64,000 nucleotides of DNA from Entamoeba invadens IP1. Its lineage: Eukaryota > Evosea > Mastigamoebida > Endamoebidae. Under the pieces are notes generated by a model, which had not been told where the DNA came from, searched no databases, and saw only the letters and a program-made list of their open reading frames with translations. The translations under genes were made by a program, and so were the position numbers. The DNA lies in contig NW_004443753.1 in NCBI RefSeq assembly GCF_000330505.1, positions 102,957 to 166,956 on the forward strand, given 5' to 3'. Below, in pieces: positions 9,481 to 17,932 of this stretch. Every line of letters starts with the position of its first letter. Within the stretch, counting starts at the first letter, position 1.

Positions 9481-10140
9481 ATGGACTTTACAGAAGAACA
9501 AACAAATGACTTCTTAAGTTTTTATATTCACTGTTTAATGCAAAAACCGGAAGATTCAGTGATGGGTACAATACCTGATCGTATTCAAGAGCCAATTCCT
9601 ATTGATTTTGACGCAATCATTCAATCGAATATATCAACGCTAAAGAGATGGACCCCGTTTGAGTCGTTTGAGAGGATATACGACTCAAAGAGTGATAAGT
9701 CGATGAAATCATTTGTTAGTGCGGTGATGAACAAGGAAGATGTCTATGTGATAGTTCACGACACGCGCGGAAATGTCTTCGGTGGCTACACAAAGAAGCC
9801 GATCGTGAACTTTGCAGATCAAACGGGCAATACAGACAACTTCGATGATAACCATTACATCTTTGTTCTCCTTAGAAATGGAAAGGACACTCAACCAAAA
9901 ATGTTTACACCAAGTCGGCGGCGCGCTGGCTTCTATGTATACACGCAAGGTATTTATTGGTTTGATATGGGAAACCATGACGGAAGACTTTCCATAGCTA
10001 CGCCTGGGTATAACGGTTCGTATAATAGAAATTTAAATCTGGGGTATACCATTGACGATGAAACTGCTATCAATGGGGATACCACCTTGTTTCAGATCTA
10101 TACTGTCGCTCGAATAATCGTCCTAAAGATCACCAGCTAA
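9481..10140 (+). CDS. TLDc-domain protein
   Basis: 219 residues. After about 50 residues the protein shows the TLDc pattern: FESFERIYDSKSDKSMKSF, a strand-loop VYVIVHDTRGNVFGGYT, then IFVLLRNGKDTQPKMFTPS. The family is linked to oxidative-stress resistance and vacuolar ATPase regulation in other eukaryotes. Entamoeba encodes many stand-alone TLDc proteins of this size, whose roles are not settled. No signal peptide. The start is the first ATG; an A/T-rich leader ending AACTCGAG precedes it. Confidence 0.85.
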   Translation: MDFTEEQTNDFLSFYIHCLMQKPEDSVMGTIPDRIQEPIPIDFDAIIQSNISTLKRWTPFESFERIYDSKSDKSMKSFVSAVMNKEDVYVIVHDTRGNVFGGYTKKPIVNFADQTGNTDNFDDNHYIFVLLRNGKDTQPKMFTPSRRRAGFYVYTQGIYWFDMGNHDGRLSIATPGYNGSYNRNLNLGYTIDDETAINGDTTLFQIYTVARIIVLKITS

Positions 10141-10146
10141 TTTTTC

Positions 10147-10198
10147 CTATAATAGAACTATAATAGAACTATAATAGAACTATAATAGAACTATAATA
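10147..10198. repeat. Tandem repeat of an 11-base unit
   Basis: Four perfect copies of CTATAATAGAA plus a partial copy, directly after the TLDc stop codon, followed by degenerate CTAATACT repeats. Confidence 0.9.
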
Positions 10199-10266
10199 CT
10201 CTAATACTCTAATATACTAATACTAGTATCAAGTATAGTTATTTTACTATTTAATTTTACTAGAAT

Positions 10267-10275
10267 AAAGTGAGG
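10267..10275 (+). promoter_or_regulatory. AAAGTGAGG element upstream of STT3
   Basis: AAAGTGAGG, 81 bases before the STT3 ATG. The identical nonamer lies 39 bases before the RMI1 ATG (16977-16985). Inferred promoter element from recurrence. Confidence 0.35.
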
Positions 10276-10333
10276 TTGCATAGATAGTAAATAAACTATA
10301 AAATAGATTCATCTTAATAACACGAATAAAGTC

Positions 10334-10350
10334 CTCAAAGAACTTGAAAA
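10334..10350 (+). promoter_or_regulatory. CTCAAAGAACTT start-proximal motif (STT3)
   Basis: CTCAAAGAACTTGAAAA ends exactly 6 bases before the ATG. The SKP1 gene carries CTCAAAGAACTTAAAAAG ending exactly 6 bases before its ATG. It contains GAAC, the core of a known Entamoeba promoter element, and may overlap the initiator. Confidence 0.45.
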
Positions 10351-10356
10351 TCAGAG

Positions 10357-12474
10357 ATGGAGTTAATCCGGAAGACACTGAACAGCACCGCCATCCGAGG
10401 GAGTTACCTCCTTGTCTGTGTAGCGATAGCGGTACTTATACGAATATATTCTGTGCTTCGATATGAGTCGGTAATCCACGAGTTTGACCCGTACTTCAAT
10501 TACCGAGCAACGAAGTTCCTTTTGGCGAATGGACTTGACTCCTTCAACAATTGGTTTGACGAGACGGCATGGTACCCCCTTGGTCGTATAGTTGGTACAA
10601 CAGTCTATCCGGGCTTAATGTATACTTCAGTCTTCTTCTATCGAGTCTTGGAGTTTCTTCACTTGACGGTTGACATCAAAGACATCTGCGTCTTCTTAGG
10701 TCCAGTCTTTGCGGCGTTTACTGTTATAGTTGGATATAAAATGACTTTAGAAGTCTCGACCCAGGGCGCAGCGTATATAGCGGCGTTCATGATTGCTATA
10801 GTTCCGGGGTATATCAGCCGATCTGTAGCTGGGAGTTATGACAATGAATGCATCTCGATCTTTGCACTCCTCTTCACGTTCTATATGTGGATCAAAGCAG
10901 TCAAAACGGGGAGTCCACTCAGAGGAATTATGACGGCTGTTGCGTATTACTACGTTGCACTGTCGTGGGGAGCATATGTCTTTGTGATCAATATCATCCC
11001 CCTCCACGTCTTCATCTTGTTGATCACCGGGAAGTACTCGAATCGAGTGTACCGAGCATACACATCGTTCTATATTGTCGGCATCTTATTGTCGATGCAA
11101 GTGCCGTTCATCGGATATCAACCGATCAGATCATCGGAACATATGGCAGCCCTCTTTGTGATGATTCTGCTCCAAGTCTATGTGGTGTTCAGTTGGATCA
11201 AAGAGAAAGTGAGCGACGCACAGTTCAAGAAGTTCTACCAGAAGTGCATTGGTGGGGTGATTATCGGATGCTTTGTGGGTGTTGTTGTGTTAACGATTAC
11301 CGGTAAAATCAGTCCGTGGACTGGACGATTCTACGCGTTGCTGGACCCCACGTATGCGAAGGAACACATCCCGATTATAGCGAGTGTGAGTGAACATCAG
11401 CCCAGTAGTTGGGGGACGTTCTACTTTGATTTGCATATCATCTGCTTCTTGATCCCACTTGGGATCTATTTCTTATTAAAGGATCTGAAAGACGAGACGG
11501 TCTTTATGATACTCTTAGTGATGGTGACGGTGTATTTCTCTGGTGTTATGACACGACTTATTTTGATTCTGTCGACTGCTGCGTGTATAGTAAGTAGTGT
11601 TGGACTGAGTAAAATGTATGAAGCAGTGAATGGAATGATCTATACCGGACAACCGGAGAAGAAGACGAAGAAGAATAAGAACGAAGGAGGGAACACTACC
11701 TTATTCAAAAGGATTGGCATCTATATTGCAGTGGTGCTGTCGATTTGTTTACTTGGATACGCGTCCCATTGTCTTATTGCGGGGAGAGAAAGTTACTCGT
11801 CGCCATCTATTGTCATGAAGGTGCCAACGTATGACGGGGGATTTATAGTGTTTGATGACTTCAGAGATTCATATCGCTGGCTGAATCAAAACACGCCGGT
11901 TGATGCCAAGGTCATGTCGTGGTGGGATTATGGATATCAGTTGGCAGCAATAGCGAATCGCACGACTATTGTCGACAATAACACGTGGAACAATTCGCAT
12001 ATAGCGAGAGTGGGTGGAGCGTTTGCGAAAAACGAGAAAGAGAGTTATAAGATACTGAAAGAATTGGACGTGGACTATGTGTTAGTGATTTTTGGAGGAG
12101 TAGTTGGGTATGGAGGAGATGATATCAACAAATTTCCGTGGATGATACGAATAGGAGGGACCGTTGATAAGAGTATAGAAGAGAAAGACTATTTAGGAGA
12201 GAGTCATGATTTTGATATTGGAGTGAATGCGACAGAGACGATGAAGAACAGTTTGATGTACAAATTGTGTTACTACCGATTTGGAGAACTGTACACGGAA
12301 CAGAACCAACCCTCTGGATATGATAGAGTCCGCCGTAAAGAAATAGCAGTCAAAGACATCAAGTTGGAACATCTTGAAGAGGTCTATACATCGGTCCATT
12401 GGATGGTAAGAATATATAAAGTCAAGAAGGAGAATAACAGGATCTATGATGTCGACAAACTTCAACACAATTAA
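10357..12474 (+). CDS. STT3: Oligosaccharyltransferase catalytic subunit STT3
   Basis: 705 residues, the usual length. STT3 transfers the lipid-linked oligosaccharide to Asn-X-Ser/Thr in the ER. Many membrane spans fill residues 1-470, followed by a lumenal domain. Recognisable motifs: the first DxD region at Asp44 (HEFDPYFNYRATKFL), the SVSE motif (Glu346, SVSEHQP) and WWDYG at 522-526 (MSWWDYGYQ). A lysine-rich loop (about 432-445) precedes the last span. The motifs needed for catalysis are intact. It is intronless. Confidence 0.97.
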   Translation: MELIRKTLNSTAIRGSYLLVCVAIAVLIRIYSVLRYESVIHEFDPYFNYRATKFLLANGLDSFNNWFDETAWYPLGRIVGTTVYPGLMYTSVFFYRVLEFLHLTVDIKDICVFLGPVFAAFTVIVGYKMTLEVSTQGAAYIAAFMIAIVPGYISRSVAGSYDNECISIFALLFTFYMWIKAVKTGSPLRGIMTAVAYYYVALSWGAYVFVINIIPLHVFILLITGKYSNRVYRAYTSFYIVGILLSMQVPFIGYQPIRSSEHMAALFVMILLQVYVVFSWIKEKVSDAQFKKFYQKCIGGVIIGCFVGVVVLTITGKISPWTGRFYALLDPTYAKEHIPIIASVSEHQPSSWGTFYFDLHIICFLIPLGIYFLLKDLKDETVFMILLVMVTVYFSGVMTRLILILSTAACIVSSVGLSKMYEAVNGMIYTGQPEKKTKKNKNEGGNTTLFKRIGIYIAVVLSICLLGYASHCLIAGRESYSSPSIVMKVPTYDGGFIVFDDFRDSYRWLNQNTPVDAKVMSWWDYGYQLAAIANRTTIVDNNTWNNSHIARVGGAFAKNEKESYKILKELDVDYVLVIFGGVVGYGGDDINKFPWMIRIGGTVDKSIEEKDYLGESHDFDIGVNATETMKNSLMYKLCYYRFGELYTEQNQPSGYDRVRRKEIAVKDIKLEHLEEVYTSVHWMVRIYKVKKENNRIYDVDKLQHN

Positions 12475-12632
12475 CTCATCGTATTGTGGTTTACTAGTTA
12501 TATAGTTAAAGAACTATATTAATTATAGTACTCTTATCTAGTATTTTATAATTCAACAACTAGTATATTTTTCATATTTGAATAGAATGGAAAGAAACTA
12601 TTAAAATAACTTGAAACGTTACCTATTTAAGA

Positions 12633-12650
12633 CTCAAAGAACTTAAAAAG
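12633..12650 (+). promoter_or_regulatory. CTCAAAGAACTT start-proximal motif (SKP1)
   Basis: Same motif and same 6-base spacing to the ATG as at STT3. A further AACTTGAAAC lies about 25 bases upstream. Confidence 0.45.
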
Positions 12651-12656
12651 AAAAGA

Positions 12657-13145
12657 ATGGCAACAAGTGGACGTACCGTAACACTGCAAAGTAGCGATTT
12701 GATGCAATTTGTAGTAGACCGAGAGATTGCGAAGAACTCTGGAGTAGTCAAGAACCTTTTGGAGGATTTCAGTGAAGATAACCCAACGATCCCATTCATG
12801 AACGTCCGAGGGAAAATACTCGAGAAGGTCATTGAGTTCATGACATACCATCACAATCACTCATTTTTACTTGGAGATGACAAGGAGAAGGATTCGACTG
12901 CTATTGAGCCATGGGACAAAAACTTCTGTAACGTCGACCAAGCGACTCTCTTTGAATTGCTCCAAGCAGCTAACTTCATGGACGTCAAAGGGTTGTTGGA
13001 CGTCACTTGCAAGACTGTTGCGAATATGATCAGAGGGAAAACACCGGAAGAGATCCGAAAAACATTTGGTATTGTCAACGACTTCACTCCAGAAGAGGAG
13101 GAACAAATCAGAAAGGAAAACTTGTGGTGCGAGGAGCTTAAGTAA
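12657..13145 (+). CDS. SKP1: SKP1, adaptor of SCF ubiquitin ligases
   Basis: 162 residues, full length. Residues 1-75 form the BTB/POZ-like fold that binds cullin ([20 protein letters not shown]). Residues about 100-160 form the F-box-binding helices ([20 protein letters not shown] and [19 protein letters not shown]). The proline in NDFTPEEE is the position hydroxylated in Dictyostelium Skp1; whether that happens here is unknown. The protein links F-box substrate receptors to CUL1. Confidence 0.97.
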   Translation: MATSGRTVTLQSSDLMQFVVDREIAKNSGVVKNLLEDFSEDNPTIPFMNVRGKILEKVIEFMTYHHNHSFLLGDDKEKDSTAIEPWDKNFCNVDQATLFELLQAANFMDVKGLLDVTCKTVANMIRGKTPEEIRKTFGIVNDFTPEEEEQIRKENLWCEELK

Positions 13146-13243
13146 ACTATTTTTTGATGTGTTTCTTCAAGGTCTTTGCAGCACTGGAAAATAGAGTTTC
13201 TTGTCTAATTAATGAATAGTAAAAATTAATTAAAAAGGTACAA

Positions 13244-15476
13244 TTATAAGTGTTGACCACCAAGTGTAGACTTCCTCATCGTCGTTCCTGTGCGAACGGG
13301 AACGACGGGATTACTCTCAACGACTTTGGACTCGAATAGGCGAAGCTTCTCTTTGACGGAAAGTTCTTCTTCTTTGGAAATGACATGAGGAGAAGACGCG
13401 GAAAGTCGTGGCTGGAGAGTTGGAGGAATTTTTCGAAGTGATTTAAAGGTCTGTTGAGGTTCTGAGTCGATGTGTGGAGCTAGTTTTGTTGGTCTAAGAA
13501 GAACACTTTCTGATTTCTGTTTCTGAATATTTGGGATGACGTTGAGAGTATGTGGACTTGGTGTTGAACAATTTGATGTTGATGAGAGTGTGGGTTCTGA
13601 AAGAGAATCGTCGCTGTCTTTTGAGGGGGAAAAAGAAGGAAGAGGAGGAACTGTATTATCCTCAGGCACATATTCGATTTGAGAACTTAAAAGAGGTGGT
13701 GATTTGACTTGAGTGTCTTCTTGAGTGATATTTGGTTCAATCACTTCATTTACAGAATCTTCTTGTATTTGAGGGTCTTCAAGTTGTAATTCTTCAGTNN
13801 NNNNNNNNNNNNNNNNNNNNNNNNNNNNNNNNNNNNNNNNNNNNNNNNNNNNNNNNNNNNNNNNNNNNNNNNNNNNNNNNNNNNNNNNNNNNNNNNNNTT
13901 TGAGGTTCTTCTAACTCTACAACGCTCGTAAGCACTTCTTCGTTGTGTTCTTGAGTACCCATTGTGTTAACATCACTTTCTAACCCGTTTGTAATACCAC
14001 CATCATCCTTTATATCACTTGTTTCAGCCTGTTTCTCAAATGGCATCAATTCTGGTTGAGTTATTTGACTTGGAATCTGCTCTTCATCAAATTCTTGTGA
14101 TATTTTCAAAGACGTCTTGTCAAGTTTTGGTGAAGGTGACAACGTCGATCCCGAAGACCCGTCACTGAGTTCCGGGTTCGACAAGACATTGTCTGTAGCG
14201 TCTTCCAAAGAAATTCTAAAGTTATGTTGTCGGATAGGAGAGTCTTGGAGGGAGTCGACACTATTTTGGAACTTCTTAGTAGCGGGGGTCATCGTTTTTC
14301 TAATCCCAATGACGAATTTTCCTTTTGGTGGGATGATCATCTTTTTCTGTGTTTGTGCGATGAGGGGTTGGTGGAAGTCCGATTGCATTAAAATGGTTTG
14401 TTTTCGTTGTGTCGGTTTTGATAATGCGACAATAGGGTCGAGGGAGAGTACTTCACTCTTTTTGAGGCATTCGTCTTCAGTCATTTTAATAATAGATTGA
14501 ATAGCAATAGAATAAGTCGTAAGGGCATATCCCGCTTGTGTTAAAAAATCTTCTTCATTCAGAAAAAGTTCTAACATTAACGAAATAGCAAAGGGATATT
14601 TGACGTGTGAGTGTAAGATCGAAAAAGAAAACAGCCCCAATAAGTCATCACTATCACTAGATATTAATTTATTATAATTTATAGAGTATAATATATAGTA
14701 TGATAATTAATGGTATATATATAGTATATTTATAGTAAATGAAAGACAAACAAAGCCTTTGGCAATTCACCACTATGCATCATCTTAACTTCATCGATTA
14801 AAACAGTTTGTGAAGAGACCAATTTTTCTCGCATGACATCAACGGTTTCACTTTCTTCGATGGAATTTATAGAGTCGATAGTTTTCATGAATGACTCTTC
14901 TGAGCTTGGATATTCCATTGGGAAGATAGCGGGTTTAATTTTGAGAACAAGTCTGAGATCACTGGACAAGTACTTTTTTGCTTGGAGTTGGAATCTGAAG
15001 TCCAAGTCTTTAGTTTTTGTTGCGATGAATTGGAAAGCGGACGGGAATACTTTTTCCAAGACGATAGTAGAGAGCGGTTGTAACATTTGTAAACGAAATT
15101 TTTTTATTTGTTTGTAGTACTTTGAGAGGGTGAAAAGGATTTCGGCAGTAATTAAAGTGACGACATCTATAATAGTTTGTTTCAACGTTTGGTTATCAAA
15201 ATGTTTTGGATTAGTCGTTTTAAAATTGTTTTCAAAAGTGGAGTATGTTTGGTTGATATTATGTTTCAATGGATGGTCGGTCGATTGTACCAATTTGGTA
15301 TATACATATGTGACTGTTTCTTCTATCTTGTTCTCTTTTAATAACTGACGGATAGTATTGTTTATCTCAGTGTCTAACACCTTCACTTCTTTGCTCTCCA
15401 TGAATTCGCCGTTTTCAAGTTCTATAACTAGTTTCCTTTCATTTAGTGGAGGGTTGTTTAATGGATTATTGTTCAT
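13244..15476 (-). CDS. VPS9-domain Rab GEF, two exons, interrupted by an assembly gap
   Basis: Two minus-strand open frames plus a third piece beyond the gap form one gene. Exon 1 is 15476-14752. A GTTTGT donor begins at 14751 and a TAG acceptor ends at 14657, joining in phase; exon 2 runs 14656-13244 through the gap. The junction creates the VPS9 core: SGELPKAFDSDDLLGLFSFS, then ILHSHVKYPF, ELFLNEEDF and AGYALTTYSIAIQSI. VPS9 domains exchange nucleotide on Rab5-family GTPases in endocytosis. The C-terminal part is long, acidic and Ser/Pro-rich, probably disordered. The isolated ORFs begin with non-ATG codons, which supports the merged model. True length is unknown because of the gap. Confidence 0.8.
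13799..13898. other. Assembly gap (100 N) inside the VPS9 gene
   Basis: Nominal gap. Both flanks are acidic, Glu/Gln-rich coding sequence in the minus strand (ELEEPQ before, TEELQLEDPQ after), so the gap probably covers a low-complexity repeat in the same protein. Confidence 0.99.
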
Positions 15477-15915
15477 ATACTTTTTGTTTCGTTTGAAGTA
15501 AAATCAATTTTTTTATCGGTCTGAGTGGGTAAAAGTTTAGATATAAAAAGGTTCATTTCTATCGCCGATATATTTTTTTCAAAAGTGTTTAGCCAATTGT
15601 TGTTTTGTCTTTTAACAAAATATGTTAATTAAAATAGATTTATAAGTTTATAAGTTTATTTTAATTCATAATTTAAATATTATTATTATTTAACTTTTAA
15701 TTTAACGGAATGTAAATTAATTATTGTCGATTATTTTTGATTATATCAACACCAATAATCATTGGTGTATCAAAAATTTAACTACAATAATAAAATTGAT
15801 ACCGATATAATTTCAAAATTATAATATAAAACCCATAATATTTAAATTATTATCTCTTTTAATTAAAAAAAATATAGAGATATCAAATAAGAAAAAAATT
15901 CTATGTTTTATAACT
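15477..15915. other. Intergenic, with a small inverted repeat
   Basis: AT-rich region upstream of the VPS9 gene. A short hairpin (ACACCA 15749-15754 and TGGTGT 15763-15768) is present. No gene is seen. Confidence 0.5.
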
Positions 15916-15985
15916 TAATTAAAATGATGATATTACTCAGCTCACTCTGAAACGTGATGATTTGACCATATCTGATTAAATTTTT
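15916..15985 (+). ncRNA. Candidate box C/D snoRNA
   Basis: All four boxes occur in the right order and spacing: C ATGATGA (15924-15930), D' CTGA (15947-15950), C' GTGATGA (15954-15960) and D CTGA (15972-15975). The flanks (TTAATTAA before, TTAAATTT after) can form an A-U terminal stem. The two guide windows are 16 nt (upstream of D') and 11 nt (upstream of D). It sits in an intergenic region between divergent genes. C/D snoRNAs guide 2'-O-methylation of rRNA; I could not assign a target. Confidence 0.5.
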
Positions 15986-16358
15986 ATATTTATTAGTTAT
16001 TTTAGTATTATTTTAATAATAATAATAATAATAAAATAATAATACAAAAATCAACCGTTATATTTCGGTAATCCAAAATTAAAACCCTAATTTTAGTATA
16101 GTTCTAAAAAACTAAACAAATGTAATGAATTATTTGTTTCTCTTTTTATCTGAACCCTGTTCTAAATGTATCACCTTAATGACCCGATTTGTTGGTGAAG
16201 AGTTGAACAAACTAAAAAACAAACTGAAATTTGTTGCAGTGGAGTTTCAAGTATAGTAAAATATATAGTATTTTATTAGTAAAAAGGAACCATTACGAGG
16301 TCTGGGAACTTACAAAATGAGAATTCGAGCACACTGACCGACACAACTTTCTCGACAA
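15986..16358. other. Intergenic with (AAT)n microsatellite
   Basis: Contains an AAT-type run around 16013-16045 and the leader of the NC2-beta gene. A seven-codon open frame starts at an ATG at 16317 and ends before the gene's ATG; with the usually very short Entamoeba leaders it may not be in the mRNA. Confidence 0.5.
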
Positions 16359-16817
16359 ATGGCGGATGAACACTTTCTTCCAAAGACATCAATAAATAAA
16401 TTGATAAAAGAGAACATATCTCCTTCTTTTCGTGTCTCTTCTGATTTGCGAGACGTGATTGCGGACTGTGGTGTTGAGTTTATCCACATACTCGCGGCTG
16501 AGTCGAAGGACGTCGCCGGATCTGCAAACAGGAAAACTTTGAACACAGACCACGTCATCAAGGCTTTAAACAACCTCGAGCTCACTGGTTATATTGATGA
16601 GTTGAAAGGTCTTATCGACGAGCAGGCAAAAAATATTGCTAAGAAACCCGTTGATCCTGAACTCACTCAGGAGGAGAAAATCAAAAGGCAGCAAGAATCT
16701 GAACAACGGGCACTTGAAAAGCTTAACAAACAGTACGGTTCTGAGCAGGTGAAGACGTTTATGACGTCCCTTCAAAAGCCCACAGACCAGGGACCGTCTT
16801 TTGATATTCCCCACTAA
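16359..16817 (+). CDS. DR1: Negative cofactor 2 beta (Dr1), histone-fold transcription repressor
   Basis: 152 residues. Residues 5-90 are a histone fold of the NC2-beta/NF-YB type: FLPKTSINKLIKE, then CGVEFIHILAAESKDVA and KTLNTDHVIKALNNLELTGY. The order and the IDELKGL follow-on match Dr1 better than NF-YB. The tail is Gln/Glu/Lys-rich and helical. Dr1 pairs with NC2-alpha and binds TBP on promoter DNA, blocking or modulating preinitiation complex assembly. Confidence 0.85.
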   Translation: MADEHFLPKTSINKLIKENISPSFRVSSDLRDVIADCGVEFIHILAAESKDVAGSANRKTLNTDHVIKALNNLELTGYIDELKGLIDEQAKNIAKKPVDPELTQEEKIKRQQESEQRALEKLNKQYGSEQVKTFMTSLQKPTDQGPSFDIPH

Positions 16818-16976
16818 TGTTTCTTATTAGATGGTCACTAATTGATTTTGGTGATTCTTTTTAGCCTTAAACATCCTTTCGTTCCACTTCTTGAACAAAG
16901 AGATTGAATTATTTTTTTTTAATTTCAAACATAATTGATTTATTATAAATTAATAATTATTCATTTTATAGGATTT

Positions 16977-16985
16977 AAAGTGAGG
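16977..16985 (+). promoter_or_regulatory. AAAGTGAGG element upstream of RMI1
   Basis: Identical to the nonamer upstream of STT3, here 39 bases before the ATG. Confidence 0.35.
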
Positions 16986-17024
16986 AATAAACAAACAGAA
17001 AAGGGACAAAACTAGGAAACAAGA

Positions 17025-17648
17025 ATGTCAATTGCAGGTCAAATCCAACAACGACTGTTGCCAATAAAACTTACAGCCAAGTTTGTTGCTGACTGTATCA
17101 CCTATTTGCAGATGTCGAAACCACAAATTCTGGGAAATATCGACACAATGACCCAATACGTATACAACACATTTTTGAATTCGATGATCTCCACGTGCTG
17201 CTCTTCGTTTCTCCCAGACTTCTCGTTCGACACCAAAGAGGAAAAACTAGACATAGCAGTGTTACAAATCAATGAGTACACAGATGTGTCTGCGTCAGTC
17301 GATGATGCTTTTAAAGAAACGAAAAACAGAATGATGAAGCTCGCGTTGACAGACGGAATGAAAATTGTATATGCGTTTGAGCACTCTCATGTGAATGGAC
17401 TATGTTTGGGAATTAAACCTGGGGCCAAGATAGTGTTGAGGAATGTGAAAGTACGAAGAGGGTATTTGTGTCTCGACAACACGAATTGCCAACTATTAGG
17501 TGGAGAAGTTGAGGAGCTTGTGAAATTGGAACAAATGAAAAGGGCTGCGTTGGATAAGAAATACAGACCTTCATACGTTCCTTTGTCAGTCAAAAGAACA
17601 GAACAAGTTCCTTTGGGACAAGTAGATCCAGACGAAGACGACCAATAA
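17025..17648 (+). CDS. RMI1: RMI1-like protein (RecQ-mediated genome instability 1)
   Basis: 207 residues. After an N-terminal part that ends LDIAVLQINEYTDVS, the family OB-fold signature follows: KNRMMKLALTDGMKIVYAFE, LCLGIKPGAKIVLRN, VRRGYLCLDNTNCQLLGGEV. RMI1 partners topoisomerase III and a RecQ helicase in dissolving double Holliday junctions. It is short compared with animal RMI1, lacking the C-terminal second OB-fold, like fungal versions. Confidence 0.85.
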   Translation: MSIAGQIQQRLLPIKLTAKFVADCITYLQMSKPQILGNIDTMTQYVYNTFLNSMISTCCSSFLPDFSFDTKEEKLDIAVLQINEYTDVSASVDDAFKETKNRMMKLALTDGMKIVYAFEHSHVNGLCLGIKPGAKIVLRNVKVRRGYLCLDNTNCQLLGGEVEELVKLEQMKRAALDKKYRPSYVPLSVKRTEQVPLGQVDPDEDDQ

Positions 17649-17679
17649 GTATTCTAAGTGATGTACAATTATTGATTAC

Positions 17680-17705
17680 TCACTTGACGCAATCCGTCAA
17701 AGTGA
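17680..17705. repeat. Hairpin in the RMI1 3' flank
   Basis: TCACTTGACG (17680-17689) pairs with CGTCAAAGTGA (17695-17705) with one bulged base and a 5-base loop, 32 bases after the RMI1 stop. Weaker complementarity continues outward. Could be a 3' UTR element. Confidence 0.5.
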
Positions 17706-17932
17706 TAATTCACAATTTGGGTGATTTATTATTTCTGGGGTTAAGAAATTACTCAAAACAATACAGAATTATACTTATAATAATTATAAACCATTTAATA
17801 ATTTATTTATACCAAATTATATAAATATATTAGAAAACAATTATTAAATTAATTAACAACTTCTTAAAAAAATCAAGGTTTTTCACTTTTGTTTTACTCT
17901 AATAAATACTAATAAACTATCAAATCATTCGT

